Source of the DNA: Erythrobacteraceae bacterium CFH 75059
GTDB lineage: Bacteria > Pseudomonadota > Alphaproteobacteria > Sphingomonadales > Sphingomonadaceae
Direction of reading: 5' to 3'
NCBI GenBank assembly: GCA_004331795.1
Contig: SJSR01000002.1
Span: 496,001-560,000 of the forward strand
Length of the DNA: 64,000 nt
Shown here: positions 53,212 through 61,319 of the stretch, one piece after another
Layout of the letters: every line of letters starts with the position of its first letter
Position numbering within the stretch: position 1 is the stretch's first letter
Translations under genes and position numbers: made by a program
The notes under the pieces: model-generated
Database searches by the model: none
What the model was told of the DNA's origin: nothing
Seen by the model: only the letters and a program-made list of their open reading frames with translations

Positions 53212-54675
53212 TCACGTGCCGCGAACGACGATCTTCACCCGCTGTCCGACCTGCAGCTGATCGGTGGAGGTCAACCCGTTCAGCACGCGGAAGCGTACCT
53301 CCTGCGCGTTGTCGAACGCCATGCGCCGGCTGAGCGACTGCACCGTATCGCCGGCCCTCACCTGCACCACTTCCAGCCGCCGCGGGACCACCTGAGCCGC
53401 CTGCTGAGCCGTGATCCGCCGCACCGACTGGAACATCGGGTTGAACACCGCCGCGCGGCCCGCCGGAGTGATGGCGGCGAAGTGGTAAGCGCGGTCGCGG
53501 GCGAACTCATAGGCGAACACCACCACATCGACCTGCTGGTTGCCGCTGTTCACCCGTGCCGTGCCCACCGCCGCTGGGATGCCGTTGACCGTGGTCCGCT
53601 GGATCGTCTGCGGGGCGAGTCGCTGCTGCTGACCGCCAAGCGCCTGGAAGACGCTCTGCACATAGCTATCGAGATTGCCGTTGTAGGCGGCAAAGGAGAA
53701 CTGCGCCTGCCCGCCCTGACCCTGCACCGTCACCGCGCGCGTGCTGTTGATCATGGTGTAGCCCTGAGGCACGGTGAAGGCGAGCCGCAGTTCCGGGTGG
53801 ATGAAGTCGTTGCCCTCGATCAGCCCCTGCGCCGGATCGTCCCCGTAGCGAAGACCGTTGATGCGGGTCAGGAAGGTGTCGCGGTTGGTGGCGGTTCCGG
53901 GCAGGCCCTGCGCCGTCGCGAGCGCGCCGCGCACGCGGCTCGCCGGATCCGGGTGGGTCGAGGCCCATTCGGGGATGGAGGCGCCGCGCCGACCCTGGAG
54001 CTGCGCGTCGAGCTGGTTCTGCGCCGCAAGGCTCGCGAGCACGGTCGCCATGGCGCGCGGGTCATACCCCGCCTGGCTGAGATAGCGGATGCCGAGCTGG
54101 TCCGCCTCGATCTCCTGCGCCCGCGAAAAGCTGAGCGTCAGCAGCTGCGAGCCTTGCAGCGCCGCCTGCCCCAGCTGCTGTCCGATCCCGGTGTTTCCGA
54201 GCAGAATGCCGGAGAGGATCGCCCCGCCCACGCCGAGCAGCGTGTTGCGCTGCGCATTGGCGGCGCGGCGCTGCTGATGCCGGGCGGCAACGTGCGCCAC
54301 TTCGTGCCCGAGGACGCCGGCGAGTTCCGCCTCGTTGTTCATCAACGCCACGAGCTGCCGCGTCGTGTAGATGTAGCCGCCTGGAATGGCGAAGGCGTTG
54401 TTGACCGGGCTGTTAAGGAGCGAGACGGTGAAGGCGCTCTGCGCGTTGCCAAGCCCGGACTGCACCGCAATCCGCTGTCCGACCTGCTCGACATACTGGG
54501 CCTGCGGGCCGGTCATCGCCCCACCGAACTCTGCCAGCAGCTGCGGGTGCAACTGTGCACCCTGCTGCGCCTCTGTCTGGGTGATCGGGGTGGTGGGTCC
54601 GGGAATGTTGGCGGCGGTCGCGCACCCGGCAAGCGACAGGGCGGCAACGGAGGCAAGCATCCTCGAGAGCGGCAT
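53212..54675 (-). CDS. M48-family metalloprotease lipoprotein with LysM-like C-terminus
   Basis: A 487-residue exported zinc protease of the M48 family. The lipobox LSLAGC gives a lipid-anchored N-terminus. The zinc site HEVAH in LGHEVAHVAARH, with the third ligand in EIEADQLGIRYL, is standard. The middle part holds a conserved beta region (FIHPELRLAFTVPQGYTMINS), and the last 45 residues (VRAGDTVQSLSRRM...LQVGQRVKIV) look like a LysM peptidoglycan-binding domain. The ATG at 54675 is 8 bases after AGGA; the one at 54684 has no such site. It may be a BepA/LoiP-like envelope quality protease. Confidence 0.9.
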   Translation of the reverse strand: MPLSRMLASVAALSLAGCATAANIPGPTTPITQTEAQQGAQLHPQLLAEFGGAMTGPQAQYVEQVGQRIAVQSGLGNAQSAFTVSLLNSPVNNAFAIPGGYIYTTRQLVALMNNEAELAGVLGHEVAHVAARHQQRRAANAQRNTLLGVGGAILSGILLGNTGIGQQLGQAALQGSQLLTLSFSRAQEIEADQLGIRYLSQAGYDPRAMATVLASLAAQNQLDAQLQGRRGASIPEWASTHPDPASRVRGALATAQGLPGTATNRDTFLTRINGLRYGDDPAQGLIEGNDFIHPELRLAFTVPQGYTMINSTRAVTVQGQGGQAQFSFAAYNGNLDSYVQSVFQALGGQQQRLAPQTIQRTTVNGIPAAVGTARVNSGNQQVDVVVFAYEFARDRAYHFAAITPAGRAAVFNPMFQSVRRITAQQAAQVVPRRLEVVQVRAGDTVQSLSRRMAFDNAQEVRFRVLNGLTSTDQLQVGQRVKIVVRGT

Positions 54676-54781
54676 AACGTTCATCCTTTGTCGTGCCGCG
54701 CGTGCACCCACCTGCCGCGCAGCTGTTGTTCTGCGCCACAAACCGGCCGCTCCGGGTCTTGGTTCCCTTCGCGCGCCGGGG

Positions 54782-55726
54782 TCACCCGCCGATGCGCAGG
54801 AAGCGATCCTCGCGGTTGCGGCGGAGCGTGGACGGCGCAAGCCCCACAAGGGCGCCCAGTTCCTCGGCGATGGCCGATGCCATCGAAACGGCCGCCGCAA
54901 CCGGATCACGGTGTGCGCCGCCGAGCGGCTCGTCGACGATCCGGTCGATAACGCCTGCCTGCAGGAGGTCTTTCGCCCCCACCTTCATGGCCTCGGCAGC
55001 GTCCGGCGCCTTCTCGGCCGTGCGCCAGAGAATCGAGGCGCAGCCTTCGGGAGAGATGACGGAATACACCGCATGCTCGAACATCAGCACCCGGTCGGCG
55101 CTGGCCAGCGCCACGGCTCCTCCCGATCCGCCCTCGCCGACGACCGCCGCCACCAGCGGCACCGGGAGCGCCAGGCACGCCTCGGTGCAGCGGGCGATCG
55201 CCTCGGCCTGGCCGCGCTCCTCCGCCTCGACGCCGGGGAAGGCACCGGACGTGTCGACCAGTGTGACCACCGGCAGGCCGAAGCGTCCGGCGAGATCCAT
55301 CAGCCGGATTGCCTTGCGGTATCCTTCCGGCTTGGCCATGCCGAAATTGTGGCGCACCCGGGACTGGGTGTCGTGCCCCTTCTCGTGCCCGATGAGCATG
55401 ATCCGACGCCCCTGGAGGCGCGCAAACCCGCCGAGGATTGCCTGATCGTCGGCAAAGGCCCGGTCTCCGGCGAGCGGCACGAAATCCTCGAACCCGTGTG
55501 CCACAAGGTCCGCGAAATGAGGCCGTCGCGGATGCCGGGCGACCTGCGTTTTCTGCCAGGGTGTCAGGTTGGCATAGGTGCGCACCAGCAGCTCGTGACT
55601 CTTCGCCTCGAGCTGCGACACCTCATCCTCGATGTCGGCGCTGCACGCGCCGCCGGCGGCGCGCAGCTCCTCGATCCGCGCCTGCAACTGCGCGACGGGC
55701 TTCTCGAATTCCAGGAAGGACTGCAT
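54782..55726 (-). CDS. accA: Acetyl-CoA carboxylase carboxyltransferase alpha subunit
   Basis: The alpha half of the carboxyltransferase that makes malonyl-CoA, the first step of fatty acid synthesis. The 314-residue protein has the N-terminal LEFEKPVAQLQARIEEL, the acetyl-CoA-type motif GHEKGHDTQSR, VDTSGAFPGVEAEERGQ, and GEGGSGGAVALA with the oxyanion glycines. The beta subunit is not in this window. It is followed on the same strand, 107 bases downstream, by the M48 gene, and preceded by xerD. A tail with charged residues ends FLRIGG. Confidence 0.95.
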   Translation of the reverse strand: MQSFLEFEKPVAQLQARIEELRAAGGACSADIEDEVSQLEAKSHELLVRTYANLTPWQKTQVARHPRRPHFADLVAHGFEDFVPLAGDRAFADDQAILGGFARLQGRRIMLIGHEKGHDTQSRVRHNFGMAKPEGYRKAIRLMDLAGRFGLPVVTLVDTSGAFPGVEAEERGQAEAIARCTEACLALPVPLVAAVVGEGGSGGAVALASADRVLMFEHAVYSVISPEGCASILWRTAEKAPDAAEAMKVGAKDLLQAGVIDRIVDEPLGGAHRDPVAAAVSMASAIAEELGALVGLAPSTLRRNREDRFLRIGG

Positions 55727-55737
55727 CGGCTCAGCCG

Positions 55738-56622
55738 CTAGGCCAGCGTGGGCGTGCCGGCAAGAGGATGCCGCTCGTTGACCAGCTTCACGAGATGCGC
55801 GGCGTTCACATGGGTGTAGATCTGCGTGGTTCCGATGTCCGCATGGCCGAGCAGCATCTGGAGCACCCTGAGGTCCGCACCCCCGGCGAGGAGATGCGTG
55901 GCAAAGGCATGCCGGAGGACGTGCGGCCCAACCCGGTCAGGGGGGAGGCCCGACCTGTGAGCGAGACCCTTGAGCAGCTGGAACAGCCGCACCCGGGTGA
56001 GATGGCTGTCCCGCGAGGGGAAGACGTAGCGGGCATTGGCGGATGTCAGCGCGAGCCAGCGCTCGAGCGCCGCCTTTGCCGGGGTGCTCACCGGCACGAT
56101 GCGCGCGTGTCCCCCCTTCCCCGTGATTTGGAGGATGCGGCCATCGCCTGCCACCGCCTCCATCGGCAGCGACACGAGTTCGCTGGCGCGCAGGCCCGAG
56201 CCGTACAGCAGCTCGATGAGCGCCAGCAGCCGAACCGGTCGCGGCTGTCCGCTCTCTGCCTCCCGGTGCGCGCAGGCAAGCAGCCGTTCGACCTCGGAGA
56301 CTGAAAGGACTTTTGGCAGGGGGCGATGGCGTCGCGGGGCGGCGAGCGCGACGGCGGGGTTGTCGGCGCGATGGCCCTCCTGGTGCAGATAGGCGAAGAA
56401 CTGCCGCAGGGTGGACAGGCGCCGCGCGACGGTGGCGGGCGACATTCTGGCCCACCCCGCGACCAATTGTTCAAGGCGCTCTGTCGTGGCCGTGTGCAGA
56501 TCCGGGCATTCTGCCATGGCCTGATCAAGGTCACGGCGGTAGGCAAGCTGCGTGTTGCGGGCTGCTCCCCGCTCGGCCGCCAGCGCCGCCACAAACTCGT
56601 CGGCAAGGGCACGGACGGTCAT
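55738..56622 (-). CDS. xerD: Site-specific tyrosine recombinase XerD
   Basis: Resolves chromosome dimers at dif together with XerC and FtsK. The 294-residue protein carries all catalytic residues: R145 in GSGLRASE, K169 in GKGGHAR, H234-x-x-R237 in GPHVLRHAFATH, H260 in LGHADI and the nucleophile Y269 in TQIYTHV. The N-terminal SAM-like part begins MTVRALADEF at ATG 56622; the frame continues upstream into the next gene's region without a homologous part. XerC/XerD identity rests on general similarity, so the letter is less sure than the family. Confidence 0.88.
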   Translation of the reverse strand: MTVRALADEFVAALAAERGAARNTQLAYRRDLDQAMAECPDLHTATTERLEQLVAGWARMSPATVARRLSTLRQFFAYLHQEGHRADNPAVALAAPRRHRPLPKVLSVSEVERLLACAHREAESGQPRPVRLLALIELLYGSGLRASELVSLPMEAVAGDGRILQITGKGGHARIVPVSTPAKAALERWLALTSANARYVFPSRDSHLTRVRLFQLLKGLAHRSGLPPDRVGPHVLRHAFATHLLAGGADLRVLQMLLGHADIGTTQIYTHVNAAHLVKLVNERHPLAGTPTLA

Positions 56623-56633
56623 GGTTCGACGCG

Positions 56634-58508
56634 TCAGACGCGGGCCACCGCCTCGGCAGCGATCATCCGCGCTTCGGCCTCCATCCCCACGCGCCGCAGG
56701 GTCGACACGATCTGGAACAGCTGCCGCGCCGTCATCCGCTCCCAACTTTCGCCCTGCATGCCCAGTCCCGCGAGCAGGGCGACGAGAACACGGTTGTCGG
56801 CCTGCGCCGCCCGCTCGATCGTCAACGCCCAGCGAGTGCGGGGCGTCAGGTCTGCTCCGAGATCGCGGGCAAGGTCGGCAGCAGCGCCGTCATGCAGCCG
56901 GCCAAGACCGGCCAGTCCCGCGACAAGGAATTGCGACCGGCGCCGCCCCGTGCTCGCATCCGCGTCGATGAAGCGGGACACCGCACCGCTCGACACCCGG
57001 AGATCGCCGGGCGCACCAAGAGCCGCAAGGGCCCAGCCCTCACTCCCCTCCGGCACGACGTCAAGCCAGCGTGCCGCGCTGCGGTCCAGGCCGGCGGTGA
57101 GCATCGACGCGATGAGCGGTCCCGCCTCGTCAGCGAAGCGTTCCTCCGGCGGTACCCGCGCCGCCGCGTAGGCGGTGAGAACCCGGCTGCCGTAGTCCTC
57201 CCCTTCGCTGTCGGTCCAGATCGCCTCCAGCGCCTGCAGCCGCACAGCCGGATCATTGGCGACGTAAGCGGTGCGCAGCAGGGCGCTGATCCGTCCCGCT
57301 CCGGCGTTGCGATCCTCGCCGCCGGCGTAGATCTGGCCGAAGAGGTCGACCATCGCTGCCGAGGACAACACCCCTGCCGCCGCGGCGGTGTATGCCGCTT
57401 CGGCGCGCGCGGCGGCAGGAAGCATGGGCATCACCGCCGCGATGCGCCGGTAGTAGAAGGGAAGATCCGCCGTCAGCCGGTCGGGAATCGGCTCGCTGAG
57501 GCTCGTGGCCAGGGCATAGCGCCAGGGCGTCAGCGCATCATCGATCGCCCATTCGACGGTGTAGCCGCGGCGGCTCCCCGCTGCGGCCGCGAAGCGCTGG
57601 GCGAGAAGGACGTCGACCCTCGGCTGGACACCTTGCCGGCGCATGCGTTCCAGATCGGTCTGGGCACGCGTGCTTTCCCCGGCAAAGGCGGAGCAGATCG
57701 CCGAGAGCATCTGCCACTGCGGATTGCCTCCACCGCTGCCGCGCTGGATCGTGGCGGGACAGATGCCGAGAACGTCGCCGCTGCCCAGATACGCCTCGAC
57801 GGCGGCGGCCGTGAGGGCATCGTCCCACTGCGCGACGTCGACCGTCTGCGCCAGCGCGCGCGCAGCCTGATGTTCCCCCAGCCTGTTCAGCAGTGCGGTC
57901 CGCAAGGCGACGAACTCTGCCGGCGCCATCCCTTCCGGCGCCGCCAGCCTGCTCATGAGGACGCGCCGGAGCATGATCTGACCCCACCGGGCGACCAGCG
58001 GCCCTTCCGTCCCGGCAATCGCCGCGCGCACCAGTGACGCGGGCTGCCGCGCGAGTGCTTCGCTGGGCACGGCGCTTTCCGCAAGCGACAGCACGCCGGC
58101 CCGCTCGGGGCTGCGCTGAAGACCCGGAGGAATGTCGAAGCGTGGTCGCAGCCCCAGCAACCGGTCCAGTTCGCTGGGCGACAGGCTTTCGATCTGCCGC
58201 AGGCTCGGCAGGCCTTCAAGCGCCTGAGCCGGCACACTGACGGGCGGCGGCGCCGACGATGTCGGCGCGCTGCTCTCGACCGGCTCCGCCGGCAGCGGCT
58301 GCACGATCTCGCGCGGCGGGTTCCGCACCGTCGGCGCAGGACTTGCGGCGCCCGCCGGTGGCGGCGCCGGTTCCGCCTCGCGCGGCGGCGTGCTCGTCGG
58401 GGCCGGCTGCTGGAAAACCGGAGGAAGGATGGAGCGGGGCGCCTCCTGCGCAACCGCCAGCCCTGATCCGAGCACCAGGGCCGCTCCAGCGAACCAGTAC
58501 ATCCTCAT
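56634..58508 (-). CDS. Large exported protein with Pro-rich linker, unknown function
   Basis: A 624-residue protein with a signal peptide (about 1-20, ending GLAVAQE). The next 75 residues are Pro/Ala/Glu-rich, probably an extended linker, followed by about 520 residues of helical sequence with no known motif: repeated short Ala-Leu-Arg segments (ALRTALLNRLGEHQAARAL, LAQRFAAAAGSRRGY) suggest a solenoid. No catalytic residues are obvious. It lies 11 bases upstream of xerD on the same strand. I recognise it only as a type of envelope protein found in sphingomonads; a scaffolding or enzyme-regulating role is speculation. Confidence 0.72.
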   Translation of the reverse strand: MRMYWFAGAALVLGSGLAVAQEAPRSILPPVFQQPAPTSTPPREAEPAPPPAGAASPAPTVRNPPREIVQPLPAEPVESSAPTSSAPPPVSVPAQALEGLPSLRQIESLSPSELDRLLGLRPRFDIPPGLQRSPERAGVLSLAESAVPSEALARQPASLVRAAIAGTEGPLVARWGQIMLRRVLMSRLAAPEGMAPAEFVALRTALLNRLGEHQAARALAQTVDVAQWDDALTAAAVEAYLGSGDVLGICPATIQRGSGGGNPQWQMLSAICSAFAGESTRAQTDLERMRRQGVQPRVDVLLAQRFAAAAGSRRGYTVEWAIDDALTPWRYALATSLSEPIPDRLTADLPFYYRRIAAVMPMLPAAARAEAAYTAAAAGVLSSAAMVDLFGQIYAGGEDRNAGAGRISALLRTAYVANDPAVRLQALEAIWTDSEGEDYGSRVLTAYAAARVPPEERFADEAGPLIASMLTAGLDRSAARWLDVVPEGSEGWALAALGAPGDLRVSSGAVSRFIDADASTGRRRSQFLVAGLAGLGRLHDGAAADLARDLGADLTPRTRWALTIERAAQADNRVLVALLAGLGMQGESWERMTARQLFQIVSTLRRVGMEAEARMIAAEAVARV

Positions 58509-58542
58509 GCGTTACGACCCCGCCGCCTCGACTTCGTCCCGT

Positions 58543-58761
58543 TCATGGCGCCGTCGTGCTGTACGATGACGGCACCGCGACCTCTTGTTCAAGCGGCGTC
58601 AGCGGCTCCGGGCCGCCGGACGCGTACGCCGCCGCGAGGAGCACCGCCAGCGTCAGTCCTGTCGCGGCAAGGACAAGTCCGCGCTTCTTTCCCCGACCCT
58701 GCAAACACGTGTTCCCGCTGAACTTGCGGCGACGACCGCCTGTCACTATCGCTCTAGCCAA
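58543..58761 (-). CDS. Possible small membrane protein, 72 residues
   Basis: An open frame on the minus strand with a TTG start at 58761. After a basic stretch (GGRRRKF, RGKKRG) it has one clear transmembrane helix, LVLAATGLTLAVLLAAAYA, and a short polar tail. The start is inside the aroK leader and no ribosome-binding site is convincing; a GTG at 58746 is an alternative. It could be a small membrane protein between the exported unknown protein and aroK, or a chance frame. Moderate to low confidence. Confidence 0.4.
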   Translation of the reverse strand: MARAIVTGGRRRKFSGNTCLQGRGKKRGLVLAATGLTLAVLLAAAYASGGPEPLTPLEQEVAVPSSYSTTAP

Positions 58762-59336
58762 TGATGGCAGAGCTTACCAGCGGCCACAAACGCTCGCCTG
58801 AGGCCTCGCCCGCTGTGGCCCTGCGGCGGCCGGTCTGCCTGGTCGGGATGATGGGAGCGGGCAAGACGACAATCGGCCGGCGGCTCGCGAACCGGCTGGG
58901 CAGGCGGTTCGTGGATGCCGACGCGGCCATCGAACAGGCCGCACGCCTGTCGATTTCGGAAATTTTCGCCGCGTTCGGCGAACCAGGCTTTCGCGACGGG
59001 GAACGGCGGGTGATCGCCAGACTGCTGCGCGAAGGCTATGACGTCATCGCCACCGGCGGAGGCGCGTTCTGCGATCCGCGAACGCGGGCGCTGATGCTCG
59101 ACAATGCCACCGTGGTGTGGCTCGACTGCGATATCGAGGTGCTGGTCGAGCGCACGGGCCGCCGTCGCAATCGGCCGCTGCTGGAAGGGGTGGACCGGCG
59201 CGAGGTGCTCACCCGCCTCCTTGCCGAGCGCCGCGAGTTCTACGCGCAGGCGCATCTCCATGTGAAAGCGGGGGTTCAGCCGCATCGGCGCACCGTCGAT
59301 GCCATTCTGAAGGCGCTGAACCCGTGCGCCGGATAA
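58761..59336 (+). CDS. aroK: Shikimate kinase
   Basis: Phosphorylates shikimate in the shikimate pathway to aromatic amino acids. The 191-residue protein has the P-loop GMMGAGKTTIGRRL, the DADAAIE shikimate-binding aspartate, the GFRDGE loop and a lid at GRRRNRP. Its TAA shares one base with the ATG of aroB (TAATG). An N-terminal extension of about 25 residues precedes the P-loop strand; the start could be one ATG codon later (58764). Confidence 0.93.
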   Translation: MMAELTSGHKRSPEASPAVALRRPVCLVGMMGAGKTTIGRRLANRLGRRFVDADAAIEQAARLSISEIFAAFGEPGFRDGERRVIARLLREGYDVIATGGGAFCDPRTRALMLDNATVVWLDCDIEVLVERTGRRRNRPLLEGVDRREVLTRLLAERREFYAQAHLHVKAGVQPHRRTVDAILKALNPCAG

Positions 59337-60439
59337 TGGTCCCGCACAGGGACGGGTGCTACGACGTTCTCGTGGGTGCGGGGCTCCTGACCGGCGATCA
59401 TCTGCCGGAACCTCTTGCGGGCCTGCTGCGCGAAGGCAGGACCGTGCCTGTCGTCACCGATGCCCACGTCTTCGCCTTGCACGGTGCATCTCTCGAACGT
59501 CTGCTCACCGGCGCTGGACATTCTGTCGCGTGGCATATCCTCCCGCCCAGAGAGCGGTCCAAGAGCTGGCCGCATCTCGAGGGGCTGGTCGAGTGGATGC
59601 TGGAACTCGGCCTCACCAGAACGGACGCGGTGCTTGCCTTCGGGGGGGGCGTGGTCGGCGATCTTGCCGGCTTCGCGGCTGCGATCATGAAACGCGGTTG
59701 CGGGGTGATCCAGATCCCGACCACCCTGCTTGCCCAAGTCGACTCGTCGGTCGGCGGCAAGACGGCCATCAACGCGCGTGCCGGCAAGAACCTCGTGGGC
59801 GCCTTCCATCAACCCGCGCTGGTGCTGGCGGACACCGCGCTGCTGGCCACGCTGCCGGATCGCGAGATGCGCGCAGGGCTGGCCGAGGTGATCAAATGCG
59901 CCCTCCTTGCCGATGCGGGATTGTTCCGCTGGCTGGAGAAGAACGCCGCGGCGATCATGGCGCGCGAGGCGGAGCCGCTCAGCCATGCCATTGCCGCCAG
60001 CATCGGCATCAAGGCCGAAATCGTCGCCGCCGACGAGCGCGAGACGGCGGACCTGCGCGCGCTGCTCAACCTTGGCCACACCTTCGGCCATGCGCTGGAG
60101 GCTGAGACCGGCTTCTCGGATCGCCTGCTGCATGGGGAGGCGGTCGCGGTTGGTCTGGTTCTGGCAGCCCGCTACTCTGTTCGCCGCGGCACGCTTGCGC
60201 CCGGTGCGGCCAGCCGCGTCGAAAGCGCGGTGGCAGCGGCGCAGCTGCCCGCATCCTTGCGGCAGGCGGGCCTGACCTGCACGGGCGACACGCTCGTCGC
60301 GCACATGAAGCACGACAAGAAGATGGACGGCGCGGCCCTGCCCTTCATCCTGCTGGAGGACATCGGCCGCGCCTGCGTCGTACGGGACGTGGCGCTGGAG
60401 GACGTTGCTTGCTTCCTCGACGAGGAACGCGGTCGCTGA
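59336..60439 (+). CDS. aroB: 3-Dehydroquinate synthase
   Basis: Converts DAHP to 3-dehydroquinate, second step of the shikimate pathway, using NAD and zinc. The 367-residue protein has the NAD-binding GGGVVGDLAGFAAAI, the hallmark IPTTLLAQVDSSVGGKTAIN, EVIKCALLAD, the zinc ligands in LNLGHTFGHALE and LLHGEAVAVG, and the C-terminal KHDKK. The start overlaps the aroK stop; a GTG at 59324 is also possible. aroK-aroB is the common gene order. It converges with the thioesterase gene with 94 bases between; no terminator is clear. Confidence 0.95.
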   Translation: MVPHRDGCYDVLVGAGLLTGDHLPEPLAGLLREGRTVPVVTDAHVFALHGASLERLLTGAGHSVAWHILPPRERSKSWPHLEGLVEWMLELGLTRTDAVLAFGGGVVGDLAGFAAAIMKRGCGVIQIPTTLLAQVDSSVGGKTAINARAGKNLVGAFHQPALVLADTALLATLPDREMRAGLAEVIKCALLADAGLFRWLEKNAAAIMAREAEPLSHAIAASIGIKAEIVAADERETADLRALLNLGHTFGHALEAETGFSDRLLHGEAVAVGLVLAARYSVRRGTLAPGAASRVESAVAAAQLPASLRQAGLTCTGDTLVAHMKHDKKMDGAALPFILLEDIGRACVVRDVALEDVACFLDEERGR

Positions 60440-60533
60440 ACCTCCGCGGATCCCCCGCGCGTGCACCGCGCCTACCGGGAAGGTGATGCGTCCCTGCCAC
60501 CCAGACCGCCCGAGAAGAGCAGGCGCGACGGTG

Positions 60534-61319
60534 TCAGGCGAACACGGCCACCGTCTGTGTGCCAGACGCTCCGGGGCGGCCTTGGGCGTCCCAGATCATC
60601 ATGTGCTGGCTTGACGTGCCCCGCGCGGCTTCATCGGCGGAGGAGCGGAGGAGCCACCACCCCTCGCCCTCGGCCGCGGCGGCGCCGGCAAAAAGGTTGA
60701 TCTGCCAGGTCATTGAACTGACCGGCCCGCGCACCGGCATCACCGGAAGCACCGCCGGTGGCAGCGCATCTCCGATCAGCAGCAATTCCGTCTCCGGATG
60801 GAGGCCGCCACGGTCCAGCAGCCGCACCCAAAGGCAGATGTCGGGCTGCGGCGAGGGAGCTTTGGGGAGCGCGTATCGGGTCTCGAAGTGGTGGCGAAGA
60901 AAGGCGGGACGCTGATCGCTGTCTGCCACCGCCGCTTCGGCCGGGTCGACGAGGTCTGCAGGCGGGCGCGGACTGGCAATGACGGCGGCGCTGTCCAGAG
61001 GCTGCATGAACACGAACGTCGCGGCAAGAACGACCCGCTCCGCGCTGGTGATTTGGACGCCGATCCAGAGTGCGTTGCGCCCTTGCCGCAGGATCCGCGG
61101 CTTTGCCGTGACGGCGCCTGTGACCGGTCCGACAAAGGCGATCTGCGCCGAGCGCAGCGGCGCGACCTGAGGCAGGAGACAACGCGCCGCCTCGAGCGCC
61201 AAGGCCGCGGACAGGCCGCCATAGGCGGTGCGTCCCTGCAGCCAGGTCTCCGGCACCGTCACATCAAGAGCGCCATCATGTCCCCGACGGGCTGACGCGA
61301 GAAGCTCGCCGAGGCTCAT
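60534..61319 (-). CDS. Acyl-CoA thioesterase-like, double-hotdog family
   Basis: A 261-residue protein that looks like a TesB/acyl-CoA thioesterase II type double-hotdog. The motif LQGRTAYGGLSAALALEAA in the N-terminal hotdog is typical, with QIAFVGPVTGAV and later SMTWQINLFAGAAAAEGEGWWL, then a C-terminal hotdog. The start at 61319 overlaps the carboxylase gene by ATGA, so the two are co-translated. Substrate is probably an acyl-CoA linked to the carboxylase pathway. Confidence 0.82.
   Translation of the reverse strand: MSLGELLASARRGHDGALDVTVPETWLQGRTAYGGLSAALALEAARCLLPQVAPLRSAQIAFVGPVTGAVTAKPRILRQGRNALWIGVQITSAERVVLAATFVFMQPLDSAAVIASPRPPADLVDPAEAAVADSDQRPAFLRHHFETRYALPKAPSPQPDICLWVRLLDRGGLHPETELLLIGDALPPAVLPVMPVRGPVSSMTWQINLFAGAAAAEGEGWWLLRSSADEAARGTSSQHMMIWDAQGRPGASGTQTVAVFA

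Noticed and set aside
60440-60533. Possible terminator between aroB and the thioesterase gene
   Set aside because: Short GC inverted repeats are present but no U-run follows on either strand.
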